Below are positions 8,001 to 15,654 of a DNA stretch of 30,971 nt, in pieces. The notes beneath the pieces were generated by a model. It was not told the origin of the DNA, ran no database searches, and saw nothing but the letters and a program-made list of their open reading frames with translations. Positions within the stretch are counted from its first letter, which is position 1; each line of letters begins with the position of its first letter. The translations under genes were made by a program, and so were the position numbers. This DNA comes from a virus. The stretch spans positions 1-30,971 of the IMG/VR virus record IMGVR_UViG_3300045999_011519. The stretch is one strand, 5' to 3'.

Positions 8001-10147
8001 TAGACGGTAATCCTTATATAAGGGTTCCCCTTCCAATGATATGGACTATAATTCCCCCTATTCTTATACCTCTTCCTTTTAATTTGGGAATGCTTGTGAT
8101 ATTTATACCTTTCATAGGAGGATTTATGCCTACTCCATTAGTTTATCTAAAAGAATTTATCACTGGTAGTTCTTTATTTTTAACCGGAATTAGAGGACCT
8201 AGATTTATTCCAAGAAAATCTGACCCGGATACGAAAGATCCATTTGAAAAGATCAAGCAGATTCTATCTTTTGGTGTACCTGATAAGTTAATACCTCTTC
8301 CCGGATTTGGCCTGGATGATTTAGATTCTTCAGCTAGGGTTTTAACTGATATAAAAAGTAACTTAACTAAAATATTTGATAGTGTTCCCCCTCCTGGAAA
8401 CATGCAGCAGGTAAGAGACATACAAGAAAAAGAAAGGGAGCTTAAAAGAAAAATAAGGGAAAAGGAAAAGGATTATAAAAAGAAGAGTGCTTTATTAGAT
8501 GAGAATCCCCCAGATTTATCTGCTGAAGAGGAGCAATTAAAAGCTTTGGTTAATCAAAGAAAGGATGCACTAAAAACCACTATAAAAGATTATCTTAAAA
8601 AAAGTATACCAGATCCAAAGTCTATACATTTTCCTAAAGATAAGGACAAATTAAAGGTTGATATACCAGGGATTGTGAAATCATTAAGAATCCTTAAAGA
8701 AATGAGAGCTAGCCTTGTCCCAGTGGACTGTCCTAGCTTTGTAAACTTTAAGGATGAAATGAGGGAGGTTCTAAAACTAATGAAAATAGTTTGTCCTCCT
8801 ATTTATGCAATAGAAAATTTTCAGGTAGCTAATTCGAGTAAAATATTTTTAAGAAACAATAAGGACCCTAGATTGATGACGGATAATGAATTTAATATCC
8901 TAGTTAAAGAGATAAGAGGAGCTTCCCTTGTGATAGCTAAAGTGATTCTCTGGGGAAATAATTTTTCTGTAATAAAAAAAGTCAGGGATGGATCATTCTC
9001 TTTGGTCGAAAAAAGTGAATTTGAAGGAGCTTTTAAATTCCCTGAAATAAAAATAACTAACTCTGCACCTAAAGCGCTCAACTTTGCTAGAAAAAAGAAC
9101 CCCATTATAGAAGCTATGAAGTTTCGTATAATGGAAGGCATGGCTAACATAGAATATTCAAGAGAGGATTTTTCTAGATATGTTAGATATGACGGAGAAA
9201 ATCCAATATTAGTTATAAGGGTAAAGGATTTAAAAATATTAGTTTCTAAAAAGATAGGATTAAGTAAGGCAGGTCCATTTGATCCAGTAAGACCATTAGA
9301 TCAAGAAGAGCCTTTAATATCCAATTTTCCTTTTCCTAAGGGGCCTTTATCTTGCCTCAGTTCACTTAATGGAGGATTTGGTAATGCTGTTGCTGCTTTT
9401 GAGCTACCCACAGTTTTTCCGCCCAAGCAAGATCAGTTAGGACAAATCCCTGGATTAGGTGGCATCATTCAAGTTAGTATACCTGGGTCTGTTATAAAAG
9501 ATTTTTTATCGGCTTCACTTGAAAAATCATTAGATGCTGGGATATTAGAAAAAACATTTCCAGAGATTGATGATGTAAATTCCCCGAAGTTTTTAAATAT
9601 GGATCCTTCAGATATACAAAAAATGACTAAGAATTTAGTTACTGGAGCCATAGATCCTTCGTCTAAAGACGTACCGCCTTTTTTAAATGTGATTAAAACC
9701 CCAGTGATTCCTAAAGCAAGACCCACTGATATGATAGAGCAAGCTTTAATTGGTTTAGGAGCTCCTCCACCAGCTAGGATAGTTTATAGTTTGTTCTGGG
9801 CATATTTTAAGAGCTTACCTAAAACACCTCTGGCTGATTCTATTATGCTCACTAAAGTAACTGCTTCCGCTGAAATTTTATCTAAGATCCCTTGGCCTCT
9901 TGCAGTACTAATAGGTAGGAATATATTAAACATTATAAACCCAATAGCAATGAATGATGACCATCCAGTTTGGAGAAGAATGAGTTTAAAGAATACATAC
10001 TATGTTGTTTACTTGGATGAATTCCTAAGGAGCGCAGCGGATGTGTCGGGACTTTTTAAATTTTTCTTAGGCTCAGCAGATCCTGTGTATCCAATACCAG
10101 AATTACCAACTGAACTAAAAGAAACTAAAAATGTAAAAAAATACTAA
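5051..10147 (+). CDS. Giant virion protein (1698 aa) with Pro-rich hydrophobic core
   Basis: Function not recognised. The N-terminal 330 residues are acidic and Asp/Pro-rich. Residues about 333-427 are helical and charged (LDKSKKLEEDIKVLARWQM...). A Cys cluster follows at about 872-921 (CPPVCC and flanking Cys, ending in CWWKQ). Residues about 935-1045 form a striking Pro-rich hydrophobic stretch with segments PPAFIPIPFPNPI, MIWTIIPPILIPLPF and LGMLVIFIPFIGGFM, which could contact or insert into a membrane. A coiled coil lies at about 1118-1185 (IQEKERELKRKIREKEKDY). Another hydrophobic segment, WPLAVLIGRNILNIINPIAM, starts near 1613. The gene starts one nucleotide after the spike stop (TAATATGG), so it is probably co-translated with the spike. 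A hub-associated or tape-measure-like role is possible, but the high proline content argues against one long helix. Confidence 0.6.
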   Translation: MESIESRIDSLLGKDFSKMSTEEILSTISGGQSFNIPYEDLQSKEGFEKELDKSQKEVDNVIKSLSPQKPPIPMNEIEDLACKYEGDDLYSRIIIETIKREDSNLYNDLLNSDEYKKNSPISENDLGVTVSGGDLGFSKKIPSDGITKYLKRKDSKFLEKINEKIFDNMDPLILGKPSNSGTRKKRALNILGFEIPLEFIMNGTQIVHVKIGGDEIDLNSALDKINSILKKQNENSKPCDFDGIDENTSSERIDGFDANFFPDGDDPIADDECLPGIPEDPITGDPILTKNNFDESLDEFCDPPVYEFKRDEVPDPVPPTVDPKDIDACLSSALDKSKKLEEDIKVLARWQMIERNLEEILYHYEPIYEYQKSLAENWRNRVPVNEGGDPSDFDIGIQILTYRDQLEAYKKELKDQTTKYENDKSLFLQNNNIFTEDLFILSVYDTELSSPELEVLFNNQINANKSPITYDESTQSWPVSGGVSKFIENVEDIRNIMIESNFIDLIQSKIDDTQSLLNASIQTLSQKRGSQVTIADVEKSFLPSSTVSSDLYGQGNGSLDINDRVFKSPAQLFLSTESYAYDSYGYEFLEALKKFSVRFNTNFNKPLGELEFKLSFVTDYGSPLPYKKVKKPSKITFSGSSTEPLKEANEPDEEKIKIGNEYAGNGGLLSGYLPEYLRSYQFIKINNIKTGFPDVAKFYDFIEKIIKTSDSKESIVEKIVEDRGTLYGQLIEKSSSTWLFFSAEERGDNDSRDPAKSRPSSFTQDGEPTPVFTDFYSNFKTKWNQKYLQNKQAYITPALEDLKTKARRAGEGLGKTLPTSDVIGIRIFENYSDITKKYENLKEALLLASQKIAEISESISPENIEKRFSDIKCAGAQSPPDAGDKENCPPVCCGEAGSDFKTDNFLLSSPPSSDCPTMFQRCWWKQFSKDLTKVGMLPYPNGLPPIEDPKYFLTPGPAVRLGLKYWPVGYLPPAFIPIPFPNPIDGNPYIRVPLPMIWTIIPPILIPLPFNLGMLVIFIPFIGGFMPTPLVYLKEFITGSSLFLTGIRGPRFIPRKSDPDTKDPFEKIKQILSFGVPDKLIPLPGFGLDDLDSSARVLTDIKSNLTKIFDSVPPPGNMQQVRDIQEKERELKRKIREKEKDYKKKSALLDENPPDLSAEEEQLKALVNQRKDALKTTIKDYLKKSIPDPKSIHFPKDKDKLKVDIPGIVKSLRILKEMRASLVPVDCPSFVNFKDEMREVLKLMKIVCPPIYAIENFQVANSSKIFLRNNKDPRLMTDNEFNILVKEIRGASLVIAKVILWGNNFSVIKKVRDGSFSLVEKSEFEGAFKFPEIKITNSAPKALNFARKKNPIIEAMKFRIMEGMANIEYSREDFSRYVRYDGENPILVIRVKDLKILVSKKIGLSKAGPFDPVRPLDQEEPLISNFPFPKGPLSCLSSLNGGFGNAVAAFELPTVFPPKQDQLGQIPGLGGIIQVSIPGSVIKDFLSASLEKSLDAGILEKTFPEIDDVNSPKFLNMDPSDIQKMTKNLVTGAIDPSSKDVPPFLNVIKTPVIPKARPTDMIEQALIGLGAPPPARIVYSLFWAYFKSLPKTPLADSIMLTKVTASAEILSKIPWPLAVLIGRNILNIINPIAMNDDHPVWRRMSLKNTYYVVYLDEFLRSAADVSGLFKFFLGSADPVYPIPELPTELKETKNVKKY

Positions 10148-10203
10148 TTTCTTGGAAATTTTAATCCAATTTTATACTAGAAAACTATACAAACCCAAAT
10201 AAT
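10148..10203 (+). promoter_or_regulatory. 56-nt spacer before the S1 gene, small hairpin
   Basis: This is the longest + strand spacer within the hub/wedge block. It contains TCTTGG, an inverted repeat TTGGA (10152-10156) / TCCAA (10165-10169) with an 8-nt AT loop, then TTTTAT, and a second small dyad TAG-AAAA-CTA. It could hold a weak terminator, a promoter or a processing site. The 5-bp stem is too short for a firm call. Confidence 0.3.
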
Positions 10204-11313
10204 ATGAAAAGCAAAAATTTTAGTTGTTTCGAATACGAACTTACTGAAAGAGAAAAACTACAATCGATGTATGACCAGACGTTCCCAGAGGAGTCTAAAA
10301 ATATATCAGGTAAGGATATACAAAATAACACGTCAGAAAAAATCGTTATCACATCTGTTGATAACGAGAAAGGGGTCGCTTTAGGAGAGACCTCTTTTGG
10401 ACAGACCATTATAATAGACACCAAGAAGGAAGAGAAGAGTATGAGAAAACTCGGATACCCTTCGATGGAGGTTTCTTATGGGCAGATCTTGGATGTTGTA
10501 ATTACAAAAGATGCAGGAGGTTCCTTTAATGGCTCTGTTTCTGCTGGATACGAAAAAGCTCTTAAGAGAGAACTACACAGATCTATTAAAGAAGAAGATT
10601 GTGCATTTAAAGTTAGAGTTAAGAATGTTTGTAACGGAGGATTCATGGTGGATCTATCCGGTATAGAGTGTTTCTTACCTGGAAGCTTAGCTGCTGCAAA
10701 CAGAATAATGAACTTTGCTGATTATGTAGGAAGAGACCTAAATGTTATGGTTGAGGTCTATGATCAGAAGCGTGACATCTTTGTTGTTTCATTTAAGAAG
10801 TATTTGAGAAAAATAATAGACAAAGAAGTTCAGAATCTATCTTTTTCTACTAAATATGAGGGAACAGTTACAGGAGCTTCTAATGGCGGAGTTTTTGTTG
10901 AGTGGAACGAAATTTACACTGGTATAATTCCAATGGATGATTCTAATAGAGAATCATTATCAGTCTATAATGCTGGTGACGCTGTGGAATTCTATGTATT
11001 AGACATAAAAAATCCTCAAAGAATAACCTTATCAGTTACTCAGCCTAGTGAAAAAATGAAAAATGTCCAAGAGATGAAGAATACTTCATCAGAAGTTTTG
11101 GGGGAAAATACCGATTTGAAAATATATAAAGGAGAGGTTACTAAAATTAAAACCTTCGGTGTTTTTGTTAAAATGGAAAACGGATTAACTGGACTTATCG
11201 AAAAAGAAAGATTAGTAGGCTCTATTAAAGAATATGAGGTTGGAGAATCGGTTGATTTTTCTATCTTGAGTGTAGACAGTTCTACTCTCAAAATACAATT
11301 AATAGAAAAATAA
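10204..11313 (+). CDS. S1-domain RNA-binding protein (ribosomal protein S1-like)
   Basis: 369 aa with at least three tandem S1/OB RNA-binding domains, at about residues 130-205, 212-280 and 305-369. Each shows the S1 layout: an initial strand, a turn with G-G-F/V or F-G-V-F-V, a G-I/L-x-P or GLIE segment, a V-G-x-x-V/L-x-x-x-V strand and a final basic or R-I-x-L-S-V strand. The clearest is domain 3 (YKGEVTKIKTFGVFVKMENG ... TGLIEKERL ... YEVGESVDFSIL). Residues about 45-115 may be a fourth, degenerate OB domain. It is shorter than cellular S1 (four to six domains) and has a charged N-terminal tail. S1 bridges mRNA to the 30S subunit, so a phage copy could steer ribosomes to phage mRNA, or serve another RNA-binding role. 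It ends in TAA, same frame as the next gene. Confidence 0.85.
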   Translation: MKSKNFSCFEYELTEREKLQSMYDQTFPEESKNISGKDIQNNTSEKIVITSVDNEKGVALGETSFGQTIIIDTKKEEKSMRKLGYPSMEVSYGQILDVVITKDAGGSFNGSVSAGYEKALKRELHRSIKEEDCAFKVRVKNVCNGGFMVDLSGIECFLPGSLAAANRIMNFADYVGRDLNVMVEVYDQKRDIFVVSFKKYLRKIIDKEVQNLSFSTKYEGTVTGASNGGVFVEWNEIYTGIIPMDDSNRESLSVYNAGDAVEFYVLDIKNPQRITLSVTQPSEKMKNVQEMKNTSSEVLGENTDLKIYKGEVTKIKTFGVFVKMENGLTGLIEKERLVGSIKEYEVGESVDFSILSVDSSTLKIQLIEK

Positions 11314-11316
11314 AAA

Positions 11317-12759
11317 TTGGCTAATTTACTCAGTAATGATTTTTTCTACTCTGCTAAATTGGGTTTTGAATTTGAGTTCTATAGCAACTTAAACAGAAAC
11401 GAAATAGCATATGATCTGGGTAAAGTACTCGGTAAGAAAGTACTTGTCTTTAAAAAGTACCACTCCAATTTTAAACCAACTAAGGATATATTTAAGTTAG
11501 AGCCAGATTATTCTGGTGGATCTAAAATGGTAGAGTTTATTACTGGACCGCTTCCTTATTTTGAAGCGATAGTAATACTAATAAAAACCCTTAAGTGGAT
11601 AGACGAGAATGGTTACACAGATAAAAAATGTGCTTTCCAATTTGGTATGGATATAGACACTTCCATTTACCCTGATGTTCCTCCTATGTCACAAATGAAC
11701 ATACTCAAGTTTATCCTTGGGTTTGATGAAAATGTTGTCTATAAAAGATTCCCTGATAGAATGGGATCGCTATATGCTAAGTCTATAAAAAGAATAGTAC
11801 CATCCAATAAATTTGTTGATCCTAGTAACATCTCATTTATTGACAAGAATCTTTTTGATGTTCCGTTAGAGAAGAATATGGGGATTAATTTCCTGAAGCT
11901 TCCTGATGGATATTTTGAAGTTAGGTATCTAGGTGGGAAGGATTATCAGAAAAGGTACAATGCCTTAAAGGAAGTTATTGATTATATTATCACATACACC
12001 GTAGATGTTTTGAGATTTAATCAAGGATTTACTGAAAATGATATTAAAATCCTTAAACTTTTCCTAAGCGAAATATACAAGAATTCATCCACCTTTATAG
12101 ATGCTGAAACCTTTCAAAAGAACTACCCGCATTTAAATGTGATGATTGACCTTAGGTCAGATCCACAAATACTAAAGGCGTTCTTCCTTAATGTAAGGGA
12201 AGTTCTATATGATTTAATTGTGGATAACAATATAAAGGAGGGTATAATTAATTACGATAGTAATCTTGGAAAATTCCAAATCAAGGATGTTAAAACACAA
12301 AGAGCTTATCTATTAAAGGATTATGATATACTCGAAAGTGAAATATCTGGAAATATTTTAAACTGTAGGATTTTTACTTCCAAGCTTAATGATTGTACAA
12401 TTGAGGAGTGTGATTTAATCACGAATAACGAGATAAATCGATCTAAGGTAATGGTATCAGATCTTTACTTCACAAACACAGTTCACGACACTTATATAGA
12501 CAATAAGGACAAAGAAATAAACTGCGAAGTCTTTGGTGGAATAATTAGATCTGGCTTCATTGGAAAACTTGCTACAATCTCGCCTGAAACAGAAATAGTT
12601 AAAGATGGAGATGATGATAAGAAATTAAAAGGAAGTTCCAAGAAACAGCAATTCCCTAATAGAAACGAAGGAGAAGCACTTTCTAAGCCAGTGAGATTTG
12701 GAAATAATAATTCTAAGCCTTCTGGTATTCCTGGGATTAACTTCAAATCAAATAATTAA
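11317..12759 (+). CDS. Amidoligase-like protein (glutamine-synthetase-type fold), TTG start
   Basis: 480 aa. The N-terminal 230 residues resemble the GS-like amidoligase superfamily, ATP-dependent enzymes that join carboxyl to amino groups. Visible parts are GFEFEF (16-21), EPD..GGSKMVEFITGPLPY (62-81), a following helix, CAFQFGMDID (105-114) and YFEVRYLGG (199-207, Glu201 and Arg203). The usual HxH position appears as FQF, so catalysis may be altered. Residues about 345-410 are strand-turn repeats (NCRIFTSKLNDCTIEECDLI) reminiscent of a beta-solenoid. The tail is low-complexity, ending PSGIPGINFKSNN. The start must be TTG at 11317: an in-frame stop lies 3 nt upstream and the next Met (71) would delete the first motif. 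The substrate is unknown. Confidence 0.5.
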   Translation: MANLLSNDFFYSAKLGFEFEFYSNLNRNEIAYDLGKVLGKKVLVFKKYHSNFKPTKDIFKLEPDYSGGSKMVEFITGPLPYFEAIVILIKTLKWIDENGYTDKKCAFQFGMDIDTSIYPDVPPMSQMNILKFILGFDENVVYKRFPDRMGSLYAKSIKRIVPSNKFVDPSNISFIDKNLFDVPLEKNMGINFLKLPDGYFEVRYLGGKDYQKRYNALKEVIDYIITYTVDVLRFNQGFTENDIKILKLFLSEIYKNSSTFIDAETFQKNYPHLNVMIDLRSDPQILKAFFLNVREVLYDLIVDNNIKEGIINYDSNLGKFQIKDVKTQRAYLLKDYDILESEISGNILNCRIFTSKLNDCTIEECDLITNNEINRSKVMVSDLYFTNTVHDTYIDNKDKEINCEVFGGIIRSGFIGKLATISPETEIVKDGDDDKKLKGSSKKQQFPNRNEGEALSKPVRFGNNNSKPSGIPGINFKSNN

Positions 12760-12764
12760 TTAAA

Positions 12765-13544
12765 ATGACTGAAGCGGATTTAATACAGGAAATAAGAGAT
12801 GATATATCTCACTCTTGTGCATTACCATACAACTTAAATGAGCAAGAAATTAAAAGGATTATAAAAAGAGCTAGGGCTTATTTTTATGATAATTATCAAT
12901 ATGCTGTAGAGGATAGGATATTCGTATTAGGGAAAGAGCTTTTTGCTACCGCTTCATTTAAAGCCACAAGGCAAATACAAATGCCATCGTGCGTTAGATC
13001 TATTTATGAAGTTAGAGAAGTAAACGGATCTGGCTTAATTGGTACACCAGATAAGGATTTTGGTGATTCTAAATTATTAGGATCAGAACTTATGCTTTCT
13101 CCTTTTGCAGGGGATAATCTAGTTTATAGAACTGTTCTATATTCATTTTTCGATCTTGCTAAAGCTTATCTATTAGAAACATATGCTTTTAACTACAACA
13201 AAAACACAAAGAGGCTAACCATCTTAGGTAGAGATCCAAATAGAACATATCAAACCGCTGGCGGATCTTCTAGTACTCTTTTTAGTGGTGTTGATGTAGG
13301 AGTAAGAGCTTTTATTGATATACCAGAAGAAAATCTATACGATGATGAATTGTTTGTTAGGTTCTGTCTAGCTGAAGCCAAAATAAATATTGGTAGATTA
13401 CTAGGTACATTCGAATATAATCTCCCAGGTGGTGTTAGAGTTAATTATAGCAACATCCAAACAGCAGGAACCACTGAAAAGGCTGAGATTATTCAAATGA
13501 TAAAAGACGAGAACACACCTTCATACTTCTTGCAGTGGAATTAA
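12765..13544 (+). CDS. Conserved-looking virion protein, possible neck/baseplate component
   Basis: 259 aa, not recognised with certainty. The N-terminus is helical (LIQEIRDDISHSC, EQEIKRIIKRARAYFYDNYQ). A mid-section MPSCVRSIYEVREVNGSG resembles the 'lP.cV..I..V' segment of several phage connector or tail proteins. The C-terminus (VRFCLAEAKINIGRLLGTFEYNLPGGVRVN followed by an Ile/Glu-rich helix) resembles a motif in head-tail or tail-completion proteins of large phages. The ATG follows TTAATTAAA, 5 nt after the previous stop, with no Shine-Dalgarno. It lies directly upstream of gp25, which supports a structural role in or near the baseplate. A neck-type role is an alternative. No enzymatic motif is visible. 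Confidence 0.55.
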   Translation: MTEADLIQEIRDDISHSCALPYNLNEQEIKRIIKRARAYFYDNYQYAVEDRIFVLGKELFATASFKATRQIQMPSCVRSIYEVREVNGSGLIGTPDKDFGDSKLLGSELMLSPFAGDNLVYRTVLYSFFDLAKAYLLETYAFNYNKNTKRLTILGRDPNRTYQTAGGSSSTLFSGVDVGVRAFIDIPEENLYDDELFVRFCLAEAKINIGRLLGTFEYNLPGGVRVNYSNIQTAGTTEKAEIIQMIKDENTPSYFLQWN

Positions 13545-13582
13545 TTTATCATGTTATTAATCCTTGGAATATATAGATCAAG

Positions 13583-13954
13583 ATGGCAAGATTTTCTGAA
13601 ATTTATCCAAGGAATCCAGATGATCCTAATTACAAAGAGGGACTTTTACATACCGATGATGAGGTTGAGATCCTTATAGGTATGATAAAAAACTGTATGC
13701 TTTCTAGACCAGGAGAGGTTCTAGGAGATCCTTATTTTGGTATAGATCTGGAGGGTCTTATTTTTGATCTTGAGGTGGATGAAAAAACATTAAATAGAGC
13801 CATAGAATTGCACTTAATAACATATGTGCCTCTTGCTTATTCTCTTTTTAGTGTTGATTTTAAGATTGGATTTTTTAAAGGAGAAACAAGAGATGCTTGT
13901 GTTATAGATTTTGCAATAAAAGGTAACCCTATATTGGGAATTAAAATATTATAA
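13583..13954 (+). CDS. 25: Baseplate wedge subunit gp25 (GPW/gp25 family)
   Basis: 123 aa, close to T4 gp25 (132 aa). It carries the GPW/gp25 signature: LLHTDDEVEILIGMIKNCM (21-39), then S-R-P-G-E (41-45), then DPYFGIDLEGLIFD (49-62), and a final alpha/beta part ending in FAIKG. The conserved Arg-Pro-Gly-Glu and the 'GI.L..LIF' segment are both present. In T4, gp25 binds gp6 in the inner baseplate and acts as a sheath-initiation point. The next gene is gp6-like and starts one nucleotide after the stop (TAATATGG), matching that partnership. The 38-nt spacer upstream carries ATCCTTGGAATATATAG and no Shine-Dalgarno. Confidence 0.9.
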   Translation: MARFSEIYPRNPDDPNYKEGLLHTDDEVEILIGMIKNCMLSRPGEVLGDPYFGIDLEGLIFDLEVDEKTLNRAIELHLITYVPLAYSLFSVDFKIGFFKGETRDACVIDFAIKGNPILGIKIL

Positions 13955-13955
13955 T

Positions 13956-15653
13956 ATGGATTTATTATCGAAAAATAGAGCAAAGATATCTGATTTATTA
14001 GCACAGACTTTTGAGCTAATACAGGCAAGATATGGAATGTCTAATCAGCTTTTTACTGTTGCCTCTGTTTGGGGACAGATAATATTTGTTCTAGATAACC
14101 TTTCACAGTTTATATTGTTCTTTATAGAAGATTCAATAACAGAATTAAACATAAACACTGCAACAAGGGAATCATCCATATATGGGTTAGCAGCTTTAGC
14201 TGGACACAATCCCACTAGAGCTATATCTGCTAAAGGTGAGGTTGTTATTAAATGGAACGGTAAAGGATTTGAAGATATTGGAGGTAGTGCAGTTCTTATA
14301 CCTAAGAATTCTGAGATCAAATGTGTAAATAATGGTAAAACATACCTTCTTAAATTTCCACAAGAGTACACGAGATTAAACCTTGACGGAACTTCTAAAC
14401 TTATTTGCTCGGTAGTCGAAGGAACCCTTAATGTCAACCAATACACGGGAAATGGAGGAAAGTTACAGAGCTTTAATATTTCATCTCGTGGTACTTCAAG
14501 TATAGAAAATTTTGAGATCTATGTTAAAGTTAATGGAGTAGAGTGGAAAGCATACGATTCTTTATATGATATCCCTAGAAACGGACTAGGATATATGGTA
14601 AAGAGTTCACTTATATCGGGTATCGATCTTTTCTTTGGAACTAGTGATTTTGGTTTACCTCCTGCTCCTGGATCTATTATAGAGGTAACTTATCTTGAAT
14701 CTTCTGGTTCTTCTGGTAATATTCTAGTAGATGATTCATCACAAGCTATATTTAGATTCGATTCAGATGGAACGGATTTATTTGGGAACGGAGTAACTTT
14801 AGCAGACGTTCTACAAATATCTTGTACAATTGCTCCGCAGATGGGAGCAAACCAAGAGCCAGTAGATTTAACAAGACTTATAGCACCTAAAACATCTAGA
14901 AGTTTTGTTCTTGCAAATCCAACAAATTACATAACTTTCTTTGAAAAGTTTGGACAGTTTTCTATAATAGAAGCTTTTACTACCTTCGATGATCAATACA
15001 TTGATGATGACAACGTCATATATTTAATACTTGTACCAAATATCCAATTAACCCTGAAGAGCAATGAGACATATTTTGATATCCCTGTTTCTAGATTTAA
15101 ACTAACACAGCCCCAAAGAGATAGAATAAATCAACTTCTAGATGAGAGCGGGCAAAAGATAGTTACGACGGAGGTTAAAATATTAGATCCGGTAATAAAA
15201 AAATATGTAGTTAATATTTCCATTAGTATTTTTGAAGGAAACGATCCTGATACTATAAAATCACAGATAGTAAACACTATGAGTAACTACTTCTTAAATA
15301 TTAGAAGGAGAGATAAAATACCAAGATCGGATTTGATCGCAGCAGTTGAGGAAATAGAGGGAGTTGATTCAGTAGCACTATATTTTGTTGGTGAAGAAAA
15401 TGAAGCTGCAAAAGCACAAAATCCAAATTCACCCGAAATCGGATTCGATGAGTTTGGTGATATAGTAATGGGTAAGGATGAGGTTGTTATTATCTCAGGA
15501 GGATGGGAAGATAGGAACGGGATATTCTATGATCTTGGAGCAGGAATGACTACCCTTTCATCTATTAATATAGATGTTAGAGCTATAGTTCCTTACACAT
15601 ATAATTCTAGAGTTAATAATATAATGAAAAGCTCGCTAAAAACAGGAAACTAA
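13956..15653 (+). CDS. 6: Baseplate wedge protein, gp6-like (baseplate J-like)
   Basis: 565 aa, near the length of T4 gp6 (660 aa). The N-terminal 100 residues carry the family hallmark: a helix with an aromatic hydrophobic stretch (FILFFIEDSITELNI), then TATRESSIYGLAALAGHNPT (68-87) and RAISAKGEVVI, as in gp6/J proteins ('ta..rsv..la.l.G..p..a..A.G'). A middle beta-rich domain follows. The C-terminal region (VEEIEGVDSVALYFVGEENEA) resembles the last alpha/beta domain of baseplate J proteins. In T4 two gp6 copies clamp gp7 and gp25 to form each wedge core. It follows gp25 at one nucleotide and is followed at one nucleotide by a small gene, all likely co-translated. Confidence 0.85.
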   Translation: MDLLSKNRAKISDLLAQTFELIQARYGMSNQLFTVASVWGQIIFVLDNLSQFILFFIEDSITELNINTATRESSIYGLAALAGHNPTRAISAKGEVVIKWNGKGFEDIGGSAVLIPKNSEIKCVNNGKTYLLKFPQEYTRLNLDGTSKLICSVVEGTLNVNQYTGNGGKLQSFNISSRGTSSIENFEIYVKVNGVEWKAYDSLYDIPRNGLGYMVKSSLISGIDLFFGTSDFGLPPAPGSIIEVTYLESSGSSGNILVDDSSQAIFRFDSDGTDLFGNGVTLADVLQISCTIAPQMGANQEPVDLTRLIAPKTSRSFVLANPTNYITFFEKFGQFSIIEAFTTFDDQYIDDDNVIYLILVPNIQLTLKSNETYFDIPVSRFKLTQPQRDRINQLLDESGQKIVTTEVKILDPVIKKYVVNISISIFEGNDPDTIKSQIVNTMSNYFLNIRRRDKIPRSDLIAAVEEIEGVDSVALYFVGEENEAAKAQNPNSPEIGFDEFGDIVMGKDEVVIISGGWEDRNGIFYDLGAGMTTLSSINIDVRAIVPYTYNSRVNNIMKSSLKTGN

Positions 15654-15654
15654 T

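Noticed and set aside
10152-10175. Rho-independent terminator after the 1698-aa gene
   Set aside because: Only a 5-bp stem with an 8-nt AT loop and a broken T run; too weak for a terminator call.
13583-13954. gp25 as a lysozyme
   Set aside because: Older annotations call gp25 a lysozyme, but the GPW/gp25 fold here shows only the baseplate signature and no catalytic motif.
14045-14446. 133-aa open frame on the minus strand
   Set aside because: It overlaps the conserved gp6 signature on the + strand, which is clearly the true coding frame.
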